64,000 nt of DNA from NCBI RefSeq assembly GCF_001653515.1, contig NZ_LYOY01000051.1, positions 1,260,001 to 1,324,000 on the forward strand, in the 5' to 3' direction. Source of the stretch: Streptomyces sp. ERV7. GTDB lineage: Bacteria > Actinomycetota > Actinomycetes > Streptomycetales > Streptomycetaceae. Both the position numbers and the translations under genes were made by a program. Positions 33,759 through 45,015 of this stretch are shown here, piece by piece. Position 1 is the stretch's first letter. The number at the start of each line of letters is the position of its first letter. Under the pieces are notes generated by a model that saw only the letters and a program-made list of their open reading frames with translations, was not told the DNA's origin and searched no databases.

Positions 33759-34457
33759 TCACTCCTCGAACCGGTAGCCCATCCCCGGCGCCGTCACCAG
33801 ATACCTCGGGTGCGAGGGGTCCGCCTCCAGCTTTCGTCTCAACTGGGCCATGTACACCCGCAGATAGTTGCTCTGCGTCCGGTACGTCGGGCCCCAGACC
33901 TCCTGGAGCAGCTGGCGCTGGGTGACCAGGCGGCCCCTGTTGCGGATCAGGACCTCCAGGACGTGCCATTCCGTCGGTGTGAGGCGGACGGCGGCCCCGT
34001 CCCGCGTCGCCTTCTTCGCCGCCAGGTCGAGGGTGAACCCCGGCGTCCGCACCACCCCCGGGGCCCCCTCCGACCCGGCGGCCGGCTCCCTCGGGGCGTC
34101 CGTACGACGGGTCACCACCCGCAGCCGCGCCAGGAGCTCGGCCATGCTGAACGGCTTGGTGATGTAGTCGTCCGCCCCCGCGTCCAGCGCCTCGACCTTC
34201 TCGTCGGAGGTACTGCGGGCCGAGACCACCAGGATCGGGGCCCGTGACCAGCGGCGCAGCGTCCGCATCACCTCGATGCCGTCCATGTCCGGCAGGCCCA
34301 GGTCGAGCAGCACCGCGTCCGGCGGGTTCGCCGCGGCCAGGACGAGGGCCGTCCCGCCGTCGGGGGCCGCGTCCACGTCGTACCGCCGCGCTCTGAGGTT
34401 GATCTCCAGCGCCCGTACGAGCTGCGGCTCGTCCTCCACCACCAGCACCCTGGTCAC
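33759..34457 (-). CDS. kdpE: KdpE response regulator
   Basis: OmpR-type response regulator for the high-affinity potassium uptake system. The 232-residue protein has VLVVEDEP (acidic pocket), the phospho-acceptor Asp in VLLDLGLPDMDG near residue 52, Lys in YITKPFS, and a C-terminal winged helix with RVYMAQLRRKLE. GTG at 34457 was chosen for its ribosome-binding site (GGAGGAGGTG). In a normal kdp operon the sensor kinase KdpD is encoded between kdpC and kdpE. Here only 53 bases separate them, so this regulator has no visible cognate kinase. Confidence 0.93.
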   Translation of the reverse strand: MTRVLVVEDEPQLVRALEINLRARRYDVDAAPDGGTALVLAAANPPDAVLLDLGLPDMDGIEVMRTLRRWSRAPILVVSARSTSDEKVEALDAGADDYITKPFSMAELLARLRVVTRRTDAPREPAAGSEGAPGVVRTPGFTLDLAAKKATRDGAAVRLTPTEWHVLEVLIRNRGRLVTQRQLLQEVWGPTYRTQSNYLRVYMAQLRRKLEADPSHPRYLVTAPGMGYRFEE

Positions 34458-34510
34458 GGGCGCACCTCCTCCCCCGGCGCCGGGGAGCACCCGGCCCGTC
34501 GCTAACCCCG

Positions 34511-35185
34511 TCACTTCCCCACGAGTTCCTTCAGCGCGATGTTCAGCTTCAGGACGTTGACCCGGGGCTCGCCGATGAAGCCGAGGACGCGGCCGGTCGT
34601 GTGGTCGGCGACCAGCTTGTCCACCTCGGCCACCGGCAGCCCGTTGATCCGCGCCACCCGGTGGACCTGGAGCTTCGCGTACGCCGGGGAGATGTCGGGG
34701 TCCAGGCCCGAGCCCGAGGACGTGACCGCCTCGGCGGGGACGTCCGAGGGGTCCACCCGGTACGTGGGCGTGGAGTTGTCCTTGACCACCGCCGCCTTGG
34801 CGTCCTTGACCTGCTGGATCAACTTCTCGTTGTCACCGGAGAGGTTGGTCGCGCCGGACAGGAGCAGCTGGTACCGGGTGTTGAGGCTGTTGGCGCCCAG
34901 GCCGTTGGAGGGGCGCGGCTGGAACCAGTGCAGGTCCGGACGGGCCGCCTCCTCGGGGTCGTCCGGGTCCTTCTTGGGAAGGTCGTAGCGCTGGCCGATC
35001 AGCTCCGAACCGACCACCTTTCCCTGCGACTTGATCTCCGAGCCGTTCGCCTTGCCGCCGAGGGCCGCCTGGGCGATGCCGGTGACGGCGAGCGGGTACA
35101 GGACGCCGCAGATCACCGTGAGGACCAGCAGAGCCCGCAGGCCCGCACCGATCAACCGGGCTGTGTTGGTTACCGAGTTGTTCAT
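34511..35185 (-). CDS. kdpC: Potassium-transporting ATPase subunit C
   Basis: 224-residue membrane-anchored subunit of the KdpFABC complex. It has one N-terminal transmembrane helix (LRALLVLTVICGVLYPLAVTGIAQA) and an outward domain with SELIGQ, FQPRPS and the C-terminal NVLKLNIALKEL. It starts 22 bases after the kdpB stop. The subunit looks intact, but its partner KdpA is missing from the window. Confidence 0.95.
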   Translation of the reverse strand: MNNSVTNTARLIGAGLRALLVLTVICGVLYPLAVTGIAQAALGGKANGSEIKSQGKVVGSELIGQRYDLPKKDPDDPEEAARPDLHWFQPRPSNGLGANSLNTRYQLLLSGATNLSGDNEKLIQQVKDAKAAVVKDNSTPTYRVDPSDVPAEAVTSSGSGLDPDISPAYAKLQVHRVARINGLPVAEVDKLVADHTTGRVLGFIGEPRVNVLKLNIALKELVGK

Positions 35186-35207
35186 GACGGATCAGCACGC
35201 TTTCGAG

Positions 35208-37298
<2,091 letters not shown>

Positions 37299-38080
37299 CC
37301 GCCACCGCGCCCCAGCAGGCCCGCGCCGCCGCTCCGGCCGCCGCGCCCACCACGTACAAGGTCAAGAGCGGCGACTGCCTGTCGCGGATCGCCGAGGACC
37401 ACCGGCTCGGCGGCTGGCAGCGGCTCTACCAGGACAACCGCGAGGTCGTCGGCTCCGACCCGGCGCTGATCCGCCCGGGCATGAAGCTCGTCCTCGGGGC
37501 GAAGGCCTCCGCGAACGCCTCCGGCACGTCGCACGGCTCCGCCGAGACGAGCGGCTCGCACGCGTCCGGGACGAAGAAGGCGGCCCCCCGGACCCACACG
37601 TCGACGTCGTCGTCCGCCTCGACCTCCACGGCCTCGAACGCGTCCGCCACCACCGAGAACCAGGGCTCCGCCACCGGCTTCCGCGCGCCGCTCGACAGCG
37701 TGAGCATCGGCACCCCGTACCGCATGGCCGGATCCATGTGGTCCAGCGGCTACCACACGGGCGTCGACTTCGCGGCCGAGACCGGCACCGAGGTGAAGGC
37801 CGTCGGCGCGGGCACGGTCGTCTCGGCCGGCTGGGGCGGCGCGTACGGCAACCAGGTCGTCATCCGGCACGCCGACGGCATGTACTCCCAGTACGCCCAC
37901 TTCTCGCAGCTCTCCGTCTCGGCCGGGCAGACCGTGACCGAGGGCCAGCAGCTCGGGTTCTCCGGCGCCACCGGCAATGTCACCGGCCCGCATCTGCACT
38001 TCGAGATCCGCACCACGCCGGACTACGGCTCGGACGTCGACCCGGTCGCCTACCTCCGCCAGCAGGGCGCGAACCTCTGA
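37299..38080 (+). pseudogene. LysM/M23 peptidase lacking its start and signal peptide
   Basis: The frame reads as a secreted wall hydrolase from just after the usual signal cleavage region: SATAPQQARAAAP, then a LysM domain (TYKVKSGDCLSRIAEDH), a Ser/Thr/Ala linker, and an M23 domain with HTGVDFAAETG, YSQYAHFSQ and GPHLHFEIR (zinc ligands intact). No ATG, GTG or TTG precedes the LysM domain in frame; the first start, ATG at 37481, would lose both the signal and the LysM. The loss coincides exactly with the loss of the kdpB start on the opposite strand. Confidence 0.82.
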
Positions 38081-38165
38081 CATTCCGGGCCCCGTCCGGG
38101 AAGCCGGGCGTATTCCCGCTGGGGACAACTGACCGGGTGGTCTATATCACCCACCGTCAACCCCT

Positions 38166-38196
38166 CCTTACGGTCGCGTAGGTCACATCCGTAAGG
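38166..38196 (+). promoter_or_regulatory. 8-bp inverted repeat upstream of the SGNH hydrolase
   Basis: CCTTACGG (38166-38173) and CCGTAAGG (38189-38196) flank 15 bases and end 16 bases before the GTG at 38212. The right arm includes the AAGGGAAAG ribosome-binding region, so pairing would hide the start. It could be an operator or a translational hairpin. Confidence 0.45.
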
Positions 38197-38211
38197 GAAA
38201 GATATGGTCCC

Positions 38212-39003
38212 GTGGCAGACGATTCGAGATCATTCAACAGCGGTACGTTCGGGTCGTACACGGCGATCGGCGACAGCTTCACGGAAGGCGTCGGCGACCC
38301 CGGCCCGGACGGGGCGTTCGTCGGCTGGGCGGACCGGTTCGCCGTGCTACTGGCAGACCAGCGACCGGAGGGGGCCTTTCGCTACGCCAATCTCGCGGTT
38401 CGCGGCAGGCTCCTCGACCAGATCGTCGAGGAGCAGGTGCCGCGGGCCAAGGAGCTCGCACCCGACCTGGTGAGCTTCTGTGCGGGGGGCAATGACATCA
38501 TCCGGCCGGGCAGCGACCCGGACGACGTGGCCGAGCGCTTCGAGCGCGCTGTGGCCGACTTGAAGAGCGCGATCCCGACGGTCATGGTGACCACCGGGTT
38601 CGATACGCGCGGGGTGCCGGTCTTCAAGCATCTGCGGGGCAAGGTGGCGACGTACACCGCGCATGTGCGCTCCATCGCGGACCGCTACGGGTGCCCGGTG
38701 CTCGACCTGTGGTCGCTCCGGTCCGTCCAGGACCGGCGGGCGTGGGACGACGACCGGCTGCACCTGTCGCCGGAGGGGCACACCCGGGTGGCGCTGCGCG
38801 CGGCCCAGGTGCTCGGCCTGGAGATTCCGGCCGACCCGGACCAGGAGTGGCCCCCGATGCCGCCGCGCAACACCCTTGAGGTGCGGCGCGACGACATCCA
38901 CTGGGCGCGTGAGCACCTGGTGCCGTGGATCGGGCGCCGGCTGCGCGGGGAGAGCTCGGGCGACCACGTGGAGCCCAAGCGCCCCGATCTGCTGCCCCTC
39001 TGA
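38212..39003 (+). CDS. SGNH/GDSL hydrolase
   Basis: 263-residue cytoplasmic esterase/lipase-type protein. Block I is AIGDSFTEGVGDPGPDG near residue 20 (Ser nucleophile), block III is CAGGNDIIRPG near 90 and block V is DDRLHLSPEGH near 180 (Asp/His). All catalytic residues are present, in contrast to the degenerate relative at 46669. GTG at 38212 follows the inverted repeat. The substrate is unknown. Confidence 0.9.
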   Translation: MADDSRSFNSGTFGSYTAIGDSFTEGVGDPGPDGAFVGWADRFAVLLADQRPEGAFRYANLAVRGRLLDQIVEEQVPRAKELAPDLVSFCAGGNDIIRPGSDPDDVAERFERAVADLKSAIPTVMVTTGFDTRGVPVFKHLRGKVATYTAHVRSIADRYGCPVLDLWSLRSVQDRRAWDDDRLHLSPEGHTRVALRAAQVLGLEIPADPDQEWPPMPPRNTLEVRRDDIHWAREHLVPWIGRRLRGESSGDHVEPKRPDLLPL

Positions 39004-39087
39004 CGGCCCATCAGGCCCGCTGGTCCGCTCGGGACCGGCGGCATCACTGACGGACCGTCGTACGGGCGGCGGCGCCGCACGCGCGGC

Positions 39088-40080
39088 TCAGCCGTGCAGC
39101 AGCTTCCGCTCCGTCTCCGGGTCGAGTCCGACCCGGGGGCGGTCCGGCCGCTGCGGCGGCTCGCCGCCGATCGACTGGAGCCACGCCCAGGTGTCGGCGA
39201 CCGTCTCCTCGACCGGACGGCAGTTCAGCCCCGACAGCACCGCCTTCCACACGTTCGAGCCGTGCATCGTGGTGTGCAGCTCGCCCGGCGGAATCCACAC
39301 CGGCAGGTGGTTCCACGGCTCCACCCCGGCGGCCAGGATCGGCTCCGGGTCCGTCCAGCGCAGCTCGGCGCCGCCGCCGGTGACCCGCGCACAGGCCTCC
39401 AGCAGCTCGCCCATGGTGGTGTGCTCGGGTGGGGAGACCAGGTTGTACGGGCCGCAGAGCCCGAAGTCGGCGGCGCTCACGATCCACTCCGCCAGGTCCC
39501 GGACGTCGATGAACTGGACCGGCAGGTCACGCGGCCCCGGCGCGAGCACCTTGCCGCCGCGCGCCATGCGCCCCAGCCACCACGGCAGCCGCCCGATGTT
39601 CTCGTACGGGCCGAGGATCAGCCCCGCGCGCACCAGCAGCGAGCGGTCCGGGCCGAACTCCCGGACGACGGCCAGCTCGCCGCCGCGCTTGGCCTGCGGA
39701 TAGGCCACCTCGCCCGAGGCGTCGGGCGAACCGTCGACCAGCGGAGCGGTCTCGTCCGCTCCGGCCGGGACCGGGTCCTGGTACACGGACCGGCTCGACA
39801 CGTACACGTACCGGGCGGCGCGCCCCTCGGCGAGCAGCCGTGCGGCGTCGCGCACCAGGGAGGGCGCCCCCGACCAGGTGTCCACCACCACGTCCCACCG
39901 GCCGTCGGCGAGCGCCGCCAGACCGTCCTCGGCCGTCCGGTCGCCGAGCAGCGCCTTCACCCCCGCGGGCGGCTCGTGGCGGCCCCGGTGGAAGACCGTC
40001 ACCTCGTGTCCGCGCGCCACCGCGGCCTCGGCCACGGCGCGGCCGACGAACTCCGTACCACCCAGTATCAACAGCTTCAT
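39088..40080 (-). CDS. NAD-dependent epimerase/dehydratase family protein
   Basis: 330-residue short-chain dehydrogenase of the extended type. The N-terminal Rossmann motif is LILGGTEFVGRAVAEAA. SSRSVYQDPV stands where the catalytic Ser/Tyr region lies, with YPQAKRGGE (Y-x-x-x-K) near residue 150. It resembles isoflavone-reductase/mRNA-binding-type epimerases of actinobacteria. ATG at 40080 is decided by the Rossmann motif. It lies 92 bases downstream of the deacetylase gene on the same strand. Confidence 0.86.
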   Translation of the reverse strand: MKLLILGGTEFVGRAVAEAAVARGHEVTVFHRGRHEPPAGVKALLGDRTAEDGLAALADGRWDVVVDTWSGAPSLVRDAARLLAEGRAARYVYVSSRSVYQDPVPAGADETAPLVDGSPDASGEVAYPQAKRGGELAVVREFGPDRSLLVRAGLILGPYENIGRLPWWLGRMARGGKVLAPGPRDLPVQFIDVRDLAEWIVSAADFGLCGPYNLVSPPEHTTMGELLEACARVTGGGAELRWTDPEPILAAGVEPWNHLPVWIPPGELHTTMHGSNVWKAVLSGLNCRPVEETVADTWAWLQSIGGEPPQRPDRPRVGLDPETERKLLHG

Positions 40081-40172
40081 GGCCGCAACTCTGCCCGCCG
40101 GAACGGCTTCTGAGAACCGTTGCATGCTGAGGGCGAAATCGCGGCGGCCGGGCGGACGCGGCCGGGGGAGCG

Positions 40173-40970
40173 TCAGGGGCGGTAGAGCTGGCCGGGCTTC
40201 GGGGCGGCGGGGGAGAGCAGTTGGGGCACGGTCACGAAGGTGAAGCCGCGCGCCTTGAGGGCGTCGATGATCCCGGGCACGGCGGGCACGGTGCCGTCGT
40301 AGATGTCGTGCAGCAGGATGATGCCGTCGCGGTCGGCCTGGTCGAGGATGCGCTCGGTGATCAGGGCCGAGTCGTTGGTGGAGTAGTCCTTGGCGGTCGC
40401 GCTCCAGAGGATCTGCGAGAGCCCCAGCTCCTTGCTGACCTTGGTGACCTCCTTGTTGGTACGGCCCTGCGGCGGCCGCATCAGGACCGGCTTGCGGCCG
40501 GTCAGCTTCGCCACCGCCTCCTGGGTGCGGTTGAGCTCGGTGCGTATCTCGGCGGGCTTCAGCTTGTCCAGACGCTCGTGCGACCAGGTGTGGTTGGCGA
40601 CCTCGTGGCCCTCGGCGGCGATCCGGCGCACGGTGTCGGGGTACTTCTCGACGTGGTTGCTGCCGAGCAGGAAGAAGGTGGCGGGCACCTTCTTCTCCTT
40701 GAGGGTGTCGAGCAGTTGGGGCGTCTTGGGGCCCGGCCCGGCGTCGAAGGTCAGGGCTATGCACTTGGCCTTGCGGCAGTCCGCCCCGCCCGCGGTGCCC
40801 GCGTCGGCGCCCGCCGCGGCCTTGCTGTCGAGCGCGTCGTTGCGGGCCGAGCGGGGTGAGACGGCGCCGTCGGAGCATCCGGTCAGCGTCAGACCGAGCG
40901 CGGCCACCGCGACCAGCGCGGCCGCGGCCCGCACCCGGGACCGGCGGACTTCGGAATTACTGCTGCGCAT
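40173..40970 (-). CDS. Polysaccharide deacetylase lipoprotein
   Basis: 265-residue exported NodB-domain protein. The lipoprotein signal ends in LGLTLTGC (Cys near residue 32). NodB motifs are ALTFDAGPGPKT (catalytic and metal Asp region), NHTWSHERL (H-x-x-x-H) and RPPQG. It could deacetylate peptidoglycan or chitin oligomers. The second Asp of the usual TFDDG is Ala here, so metal binding may be altered. MRSSNSEV at 40970 is preceded by AAGGGGAGACGCGCC. A perfect palindrome lies in its promoter. Confidence 0.87.
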   Translation of the reverse strand: MRSSNSEVRRSRVRAAAALVAVAALGLTLTGCSDGAVSPRSARNDALDSKAAAGADAGTAGGADCRKAKCIALTFDAGPGPKTPQLLDTLKEKKVPATFFLLGSNHVEKYPDTVRRIAAEGHEVANHTWSHERLDKLKPAEIRTELNRTQEAVAKLTGRKPVLMRPPQGRTNKEVTKVSKELGLSQILWSATAKDYSTNDSALITERILDQADRDGIILLHDIYDGTVPAVPGIIDALKARGFTFVTVPQLLSPAAPKPGQLYRP

Positions 40971-40988
40971 GGCGCGTCTCCCCTTCGG

Positions 40989-41031
40989 TCTGGACCAGAA
41001 CACGCCGGACTATACGCGAGGTGTATACACC
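40989..41031. promoter_or_regulatory. Two palindromes in the deacetylase promoter
   Basis: A perfect 12-base palindrome GGTGTATACACC lies at 41020-41031 and an 11-base one, TCTGGACCAGA, at 40989-40999. They sit 20-60 bases upstream of the deacetylase start on the reverse strand. GTGTATACAC-type sites are typical of dimeric repressors. No regulator gene adjoins. Confidence 0.5.
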
Positions 41032-41087
41032 GCATGCATAGTGGGGTGGCTCCAAGCCGGACAGGACATGCGGAGAGCGGGAAACGG

Positions 41088-42122
41088 CTACTTGCGGCGG
41101 GATCCGGCGGGGCCGGAGCCCTTGCGCCGGGAGGTGCCGGGCTTGCGGGCCGGGCCACCCCTGCGGCCCGAGGCGGCCTCGGGGGCCGCGCCCTTGCGGC
41201 CGGCGGCGGCCTGCGCCGCATCCCCGCCGCCGGACGGCGCCGCAGGAGTGGTCGTGCCCGCGGGCCAGTGCGAGGGGCGGTCGAGGCCCGCCGGCAGGAC
41301 CGTGCCGCCGTCACCCCGTGCCGCGTTGACCTGTGTCTGGGTGAGGAAGAGGCAGTCGGTGAGGTCCGCCCCGGCGAGGTCGGCGTCGCGGAAGTCCGCG
41401 CCGATCACATCGGCGAGCCGAAGGTCCGCCCCGCTCAGATCGGCCGCGATGAGATACGCGCCCCGCAGGTCAGCGCCGCGCAGATCGGCGCCCCTGAGCC
41501 GGGCCCCGAACAGATCGGCGCCCCTGCGGTCCTTCTTCTTCCCCTTGACCTCGGCGCGCACCAGCTCGCTGGTGCGCAGCAGCAGCGTGTTCACCCCGGC
41601 GCGCAGCGCGGCGACGTCCAGCTCCAGGAGTGTGTCCACATCGCTGAGCGAGAGCCGCTCGATCCTCTCCCGCTCGGCCGCCAGCTGCCGGTGGACCGGG
41701 CGCGCGGCCGGGCGGGCCTGGGCCTCGGCGAGATACCAGAGCAGCTCGTGGAGCTGGCGCATCACGGGGAGCGCCGCGAACATCTGCCGCGACCCGTCCG
41801 GCGACTCCCGCCAGTTCCGCCCGGCAAAGGTGACCTGGGAGATCTTCTGGCCCGCGCCGAAGCAGTCATACACCGTGCAGCCCTGGAAGCCCTTGGGGCG
41901 CAGCTTGTCGTGGATGCCGCAGCGGAAGTCCTGCCCGAGGTTGCCGCAGGGCTCCCCGGCGGCCTTGTCGACGGCGAAGTCCGTGGACCGCGAGAACGCC
42001 AGCGCGACACAGCACAGACCGAAGCAGTTGGCGCAGTCGGCCCGCAGCCCGGAGCGGTCGTCCGCCGGACCGGGCGCCGTGGCGGCCTGCTGACGTACGC
42101 GGTTCTCGGATGTCTCGGACAA
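41088..42122 (-). CDS. Cysteine-rich pentapeptide repeat protein
   Basis: 344 residues. The N-terminal 75 residues carry a cysteine cluster (CANCFGLCCVALAF, then PCGNL, FRCGIHD, GCTVYDCFG) that could bind metal. A helical middle follows. Residues about 200-260 are pentapeptide repeats of the A(D/N)LxG form (ADLRGADLRGAYLIAADLSG) that would build a right-handed quadrilateral helix. The tail is basic and Gly/Pro/Ala-rich. Some pentapeptide proteins mimic DNA and protect gyrase, but nothing specific ties this one to that role. Confidence 0.87.
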   Translation of the reverse strand: MSETSENRVRQQAATAPGPADDRSGLRADCANCFGLCCVALAFSRSTDFAVDKAAGEPCGNLGQDFRCGIHDKLRPKGFQGCTVYDCFGAGQKISQVTFAGRNWRESPDGSRQMFAALPVMRQLHELLWYLAEAQARPAARPVHRQLAAERERIERLSLSDVDTLLELDVAALRAGVNTLLLRTSELVRAEVKGKKKDRRGADLFGARLRGADLRGADLRGAYLIAADLSGADLRLADVIGADFRDADLAGADLTDCLFLTQTQVNAARGDGGTVLPAGLDRPSHWPAGTTTPAAPSGGGDAAQAAAGRKGAAPEAASGRRGGPARKPGTSRRKGSGPAGSRRK

Positions 42123-42296
42123 GGCGGGCGCTCTCCTGTGGTGACTGGTGGCCCGGGCGGGTGCCGCCGACGGGTGTGCCGCGGGCCCCGCACGGACATA
42201 AGGGCAGGCCGAGCCTACCGTCGAGCTGTCGCCCGGACCGAAGCCGACCGGAGACCGGCCCGAGGCCTCCCGGACCCGCCGGAGCGGCGCCAGGCG

Positions 42297-42476
42297 CTAC
42301 GCGGCCTCGTCGAGATCGGCGGTGGTGGCCGCCGCCCACAGCGCGAGCAGCCGCTCGTACTCCTCCGCGGGCCAGCCGCCGTCCGGGTCCGTGCTGTCGA
42401 CGAGGTCGCGGATCGCCGCGTTGGCGGCTTCGGCGTCCGGCAGTACGGAACCAGGGAGGTCGGCGGTAGTGGACAT
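42297..42476 (-). CDS. Small acidic conserved protein
   Basis: 59-residue acidic, helix-rich protein (MSTTADLPGSVLPDAEAANAAIRD... YERLLALWAAATTADLDEAA), with ATG at 42476 and TAG at 42297. Codon use is normal for the genome. No domain is recognised. It stands alone between the pentapeptide gene and the divergent PPOX gene. Confidence 0.65.
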   Translation of the reverse strand: MSTTADLPGSVLPDAEAANAAIRDLVDSTDPDGGWPAEEYERLLALWAAATTADLDEAA

Positions 42477-42624
42477 GTGTCCAGACTAAGCGCAGGGTCC
42501 GACAATCGGCCCCGAACCGGCACTGCGGGGTCCATCACACCGTCATCAGTCCTTCCCCACATGTCCTCCACCACGCGCGCGAGGGCGCGGGAATCGGACG
42601 TACGCGCGCGCTGTTCCAGTGGCC

Positions 42625-43065
42625 ATGACGGCATTCGACGGAACCGAGGAAGCACTGCTCAAGCTGGTCGCGGCGGAGAAGGGCGGCGTCCTCGCCACGC
42701 TCAAGCGCGACGGCCGGCCGCAGCTCTCCAACGTGAACCACGCCTACTACCCGGAGGAGGGCGTGATCAAGGTCTCCCTCACCGACGACCGGGCGAAGAC
42801 GAAGAACCTGCGCCGCGACCCGCGCGCCAGCTACCACGTCACCAGCGCCGACCGCTGGGCCTGGACCGTGGCCGAGGGCGTCGCCGACCTCTCCCCGGTG
42901 GCCGCAGACCCCCACGACGCGACCGTCGAGGAGCTGATCCAGCTCTACCGGGACGTCCAGGGCGAGCATCCGGACTGGGAGGACTACCGGCGGGCCATGG
43001 TCCGCGACCGGCGCGTCGTGCTCCGGCTGCGGGTCGAGCGCGCCTACGGACAGCCGCGCGCCTGA
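42625..43065 (+). CDS. PPOX-class F420/FMN-dependent oxidoreductase
   Basis: 146-residue split-barrel flavoprotein of the pyridoxamine-phosphate-oxidase-like superfamily. GGVLATLKRDGRPQLSNVNHAYY is the typical first strand pair, followed by KNLRRDPRASYHV. Actinobacterial members of this pattern bind coenzyme F420. ATG at 42625 is preferred to the GTG two codons upstream. The substrate is unknown. It is monocistronic. Confidence 0.88.
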   Translation: MTAFDGTEEALLKLVAAEKGGVLATLKRDGRPQLSNVNHAYYPEEGVIKVSLTDDRAKTKNLRRDPRASYHVTSADRWAWTVAEGVADLSPVAADPHDATVEELIQLYRDVQGEHPDWEDYRRAMVRDRRVVLRLRVERAYGQPRA

Positions 43066-43163
43066 GCCGTCCCCGGCGGGTCGCTGCCGCGTAACGGCGC
43101 TGTTCCCGCGTTGTCGTACCCGCCGCACATAATGGATTGACCCCCCGAGCCCCAGGAGGTGCC

Positions 43164-44357
43164 GTGACCGGCGCTGGTTCTCTGCTCCCACTCCGCTCCC
43201 GGCTGCGCGAGCTGCGCCCCGCCGCGTTCGGGGCCGACCCGGCGGGCGAGCGCCTGGAGCGGATCCGCCGCTCGCCGAACTTCGCGGACGGGGTCTTCCA
43301 GAACCCGGAGGGCGCGCGGACGCGGCCGTCCGGTTCCATGGTGGAGTTCGCCAAGATCTACTTCCAGAAGGAGCAGCGGGCCCTGCGCGCCCCGGTGGGC
43401 AACATCCCGGTGCACGCGACGACCCTCGCCGACCTCGCCAAGCCGCCCGCCACCGGACTGCGGCTCACCTGGATGGGGCACTCCAGCGTGCTCGCCGAGA
43501 TCGACGGCCGCCGGGTGCTCTTCGACCCGGTGTGGGGCGAGCGCTGCTCCCCCTTCGCCTTCGCCGGTCCCAAGCGGCTGCACCCGGTGCCCGTCCCGCT
43601 GGCCTCTCTCGGCCCGGTGGACGTCATCGTCATCTCGCACGACCACTACGACCACCTGGACCTGCCCACCATCCGCGCCCTCGCGGGTACGGAGACGGTC
43701 TTCGCGGTCCCCCTCGGCGTCGGCGCCCACCTGGAGCACTGGGGCGTCCCCGCCGACCGCGTCCACGAGCTCGACTGGAACGAGTCGACGAAGGTCAACG
43801 GGCTCACCCTCACCGCCACCCCCGCCCGCCACTTCTGCGGCCGGGGCCTGCGCAACCAGCAGCACACGCTCTGGGCGTCCTGGGTGGTCGCCGGTCCCGA
43901 GCACCGGATCTACCACAGCGGTGACACCGGCTACTTCGGGGGATTCAAGGACATCGGCGCCGAGCACGGCCCGTTCGACGCCACGATGATCCAGATCGGC
44001 GCCTACAGCGAGTTCTGGCCGGACATTCATATGACTCCGGCCGAAGGCATGCGGGCGCACCTCGACCTCCAGGGCGGCCGGCCGCACGGCGTGATGCTCC
44101 CGATCCACTGGGGCACCTTCAACCTCGCCCCGCACCCGTGGGCCGAGCCGGGCGAGGGGACGATGGCCGCCGCGGCGGCCACCGGCGCCGGGATCGCGCT
44201 GCCCATCCCGGGGGAACCCTTCGAACCCACCTCGGAAAACGTGCCGTCCGCGCCATGGTGGCGCCCCGTCGCGCCCACCCCGGAGGGCGGCTGGCCGACG
44301 CACATCCGCATGCCCGCCAAGGCGGGGGAACAGGAGACGGCACCGGTCGTCTCCTAG
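43164..44357 (+). CDS. MBL-fold metallo-hydrolase (NAPE-PLD/UlaG-like)
   Basis: 397-residue soluble protein with the beta-lactamase-fold metal motif SHDHYDHLDL near residue 160 and a second metal His in ATPARHF near 225. YHSGDTGYF supplies the bridging Asp, and LPIHWGTF the last His near 310. The N-terminal region LTWMGHSSVLAEIDG is shared with NAPE-PLD-like hydrolases, which cleave phosphodiesters of lipids. GTG at 43164 follows AGGAGG. It is monocistronic. Confidence 0.88.
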   Translation: MTGAGSLLPLRSRLRELRPAAFGADPAGERLERIRRSPNFADGVFQNPEGARTRPSGSMVEFAKIYFQKEQRALRAPVGNIPVHATTLADLAKPPATGLRLTWMGHSSVLAEIDGRRVLFDPVWGERCSPFAFAGPKRLHPVPVPLASLGPVDVIVISHDHYDHLDLPTIRALAGTETVFAVPLGVGAHLEHWGVPADRVHELDWNESTKVNGLTLTATPARHFCGRGLRNQQHTLWASWVVAGPEHRIYHSGDTGYFGGFKDIGAEHGPFDATMIQIGAYSEFWPDIHMTPAEGMRAHLDLQGGRPHGVMLPIHWGTFNLAPHPWAEPGEGTMAAAAATGAGIALPIPGEPFEPTSENVPSAPWWRPVAPTPEGGWPTHIRMPAKAGEQETAPVVS

Positions 44358-44554
44358 CGGGGATCCACGGCATTTCGCGCTGCCGTACGAGGCGTCATAC
44401 CAGAGCGGGACACGGTAGGGGGGACTTTCCCAACTGCGTACCGAGGGTGAGGGGTTGACCACTACTGTGAGTGGCCGACGATCAACGCGGGCCCACAGCG
44501 GTTGAGTTGGGCCCGGGACCACGATCTCTGGGACCCCACGTACCGAGGACGCAG

Positions 44555-45015
44555 ATGTCTCATCTTCGCGCACCCGCCGCGCGGTCCGACCGCCGCGAGG
44601 GCGGGCGGCACGGACGTACGGCACACCGGCCGCAGCCCCCGGCCGCACCCGCGAGCGCCCCGGCTCCGGCGGGACGTCCGCCGAGCGGGCAGCCGCCGTC
44701 CACCGAGGGCCGCATACGACCCCAGCTGCTGCGCACCGCGGTGCTGCCCGCCGTGGCCGCCGTGCTGTGCGGCACGGCCGCCGTCGTCTTCACCCTCCAC
44801 ACCACCCACGCCCACCCCTCGAAGATGCTCTGGGCCGCGCTCGGCGGGATGGCGGTCCTCGCCCTCGGGTCGGTGGCGGCCGCCGCGGTGGGCGCCGACC
44901 GGGCCGCCAGGACCGTGCTCGGCCGCGCCAACGGGCTGCGCAGGGGCAGCGCCCGCTCGGCCGCCGACCTGCGCACCGTGGTCGACGGACTGCGCCGCGG
45001 CGAGGGGGTGCCGCC
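44555..45015 (+). pseudogene. N-terminal fragment of a sensor histidine kinase
   Basis: From ATG 44555 the frame encodes a basic Pro-rich N-terminus, two hydrophobic segments (LLRTAVLPAVAAVLCGTAAVVF and MLWAALGGMAVLALGSVAAAAV), and a HAMP-like start (LRRGSARSAADLRTVVDGLRRGEG). These resemble the first 150 or so residues of large Streptomyces sensor-like kinases that carry an HATPase_c domain. The kinase part is absent. After about 45015 the same DNA encodes the tail of a PspC protein on the other strand. The exact boundary is uncertain by tens of bases. Confidence 0.7.
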
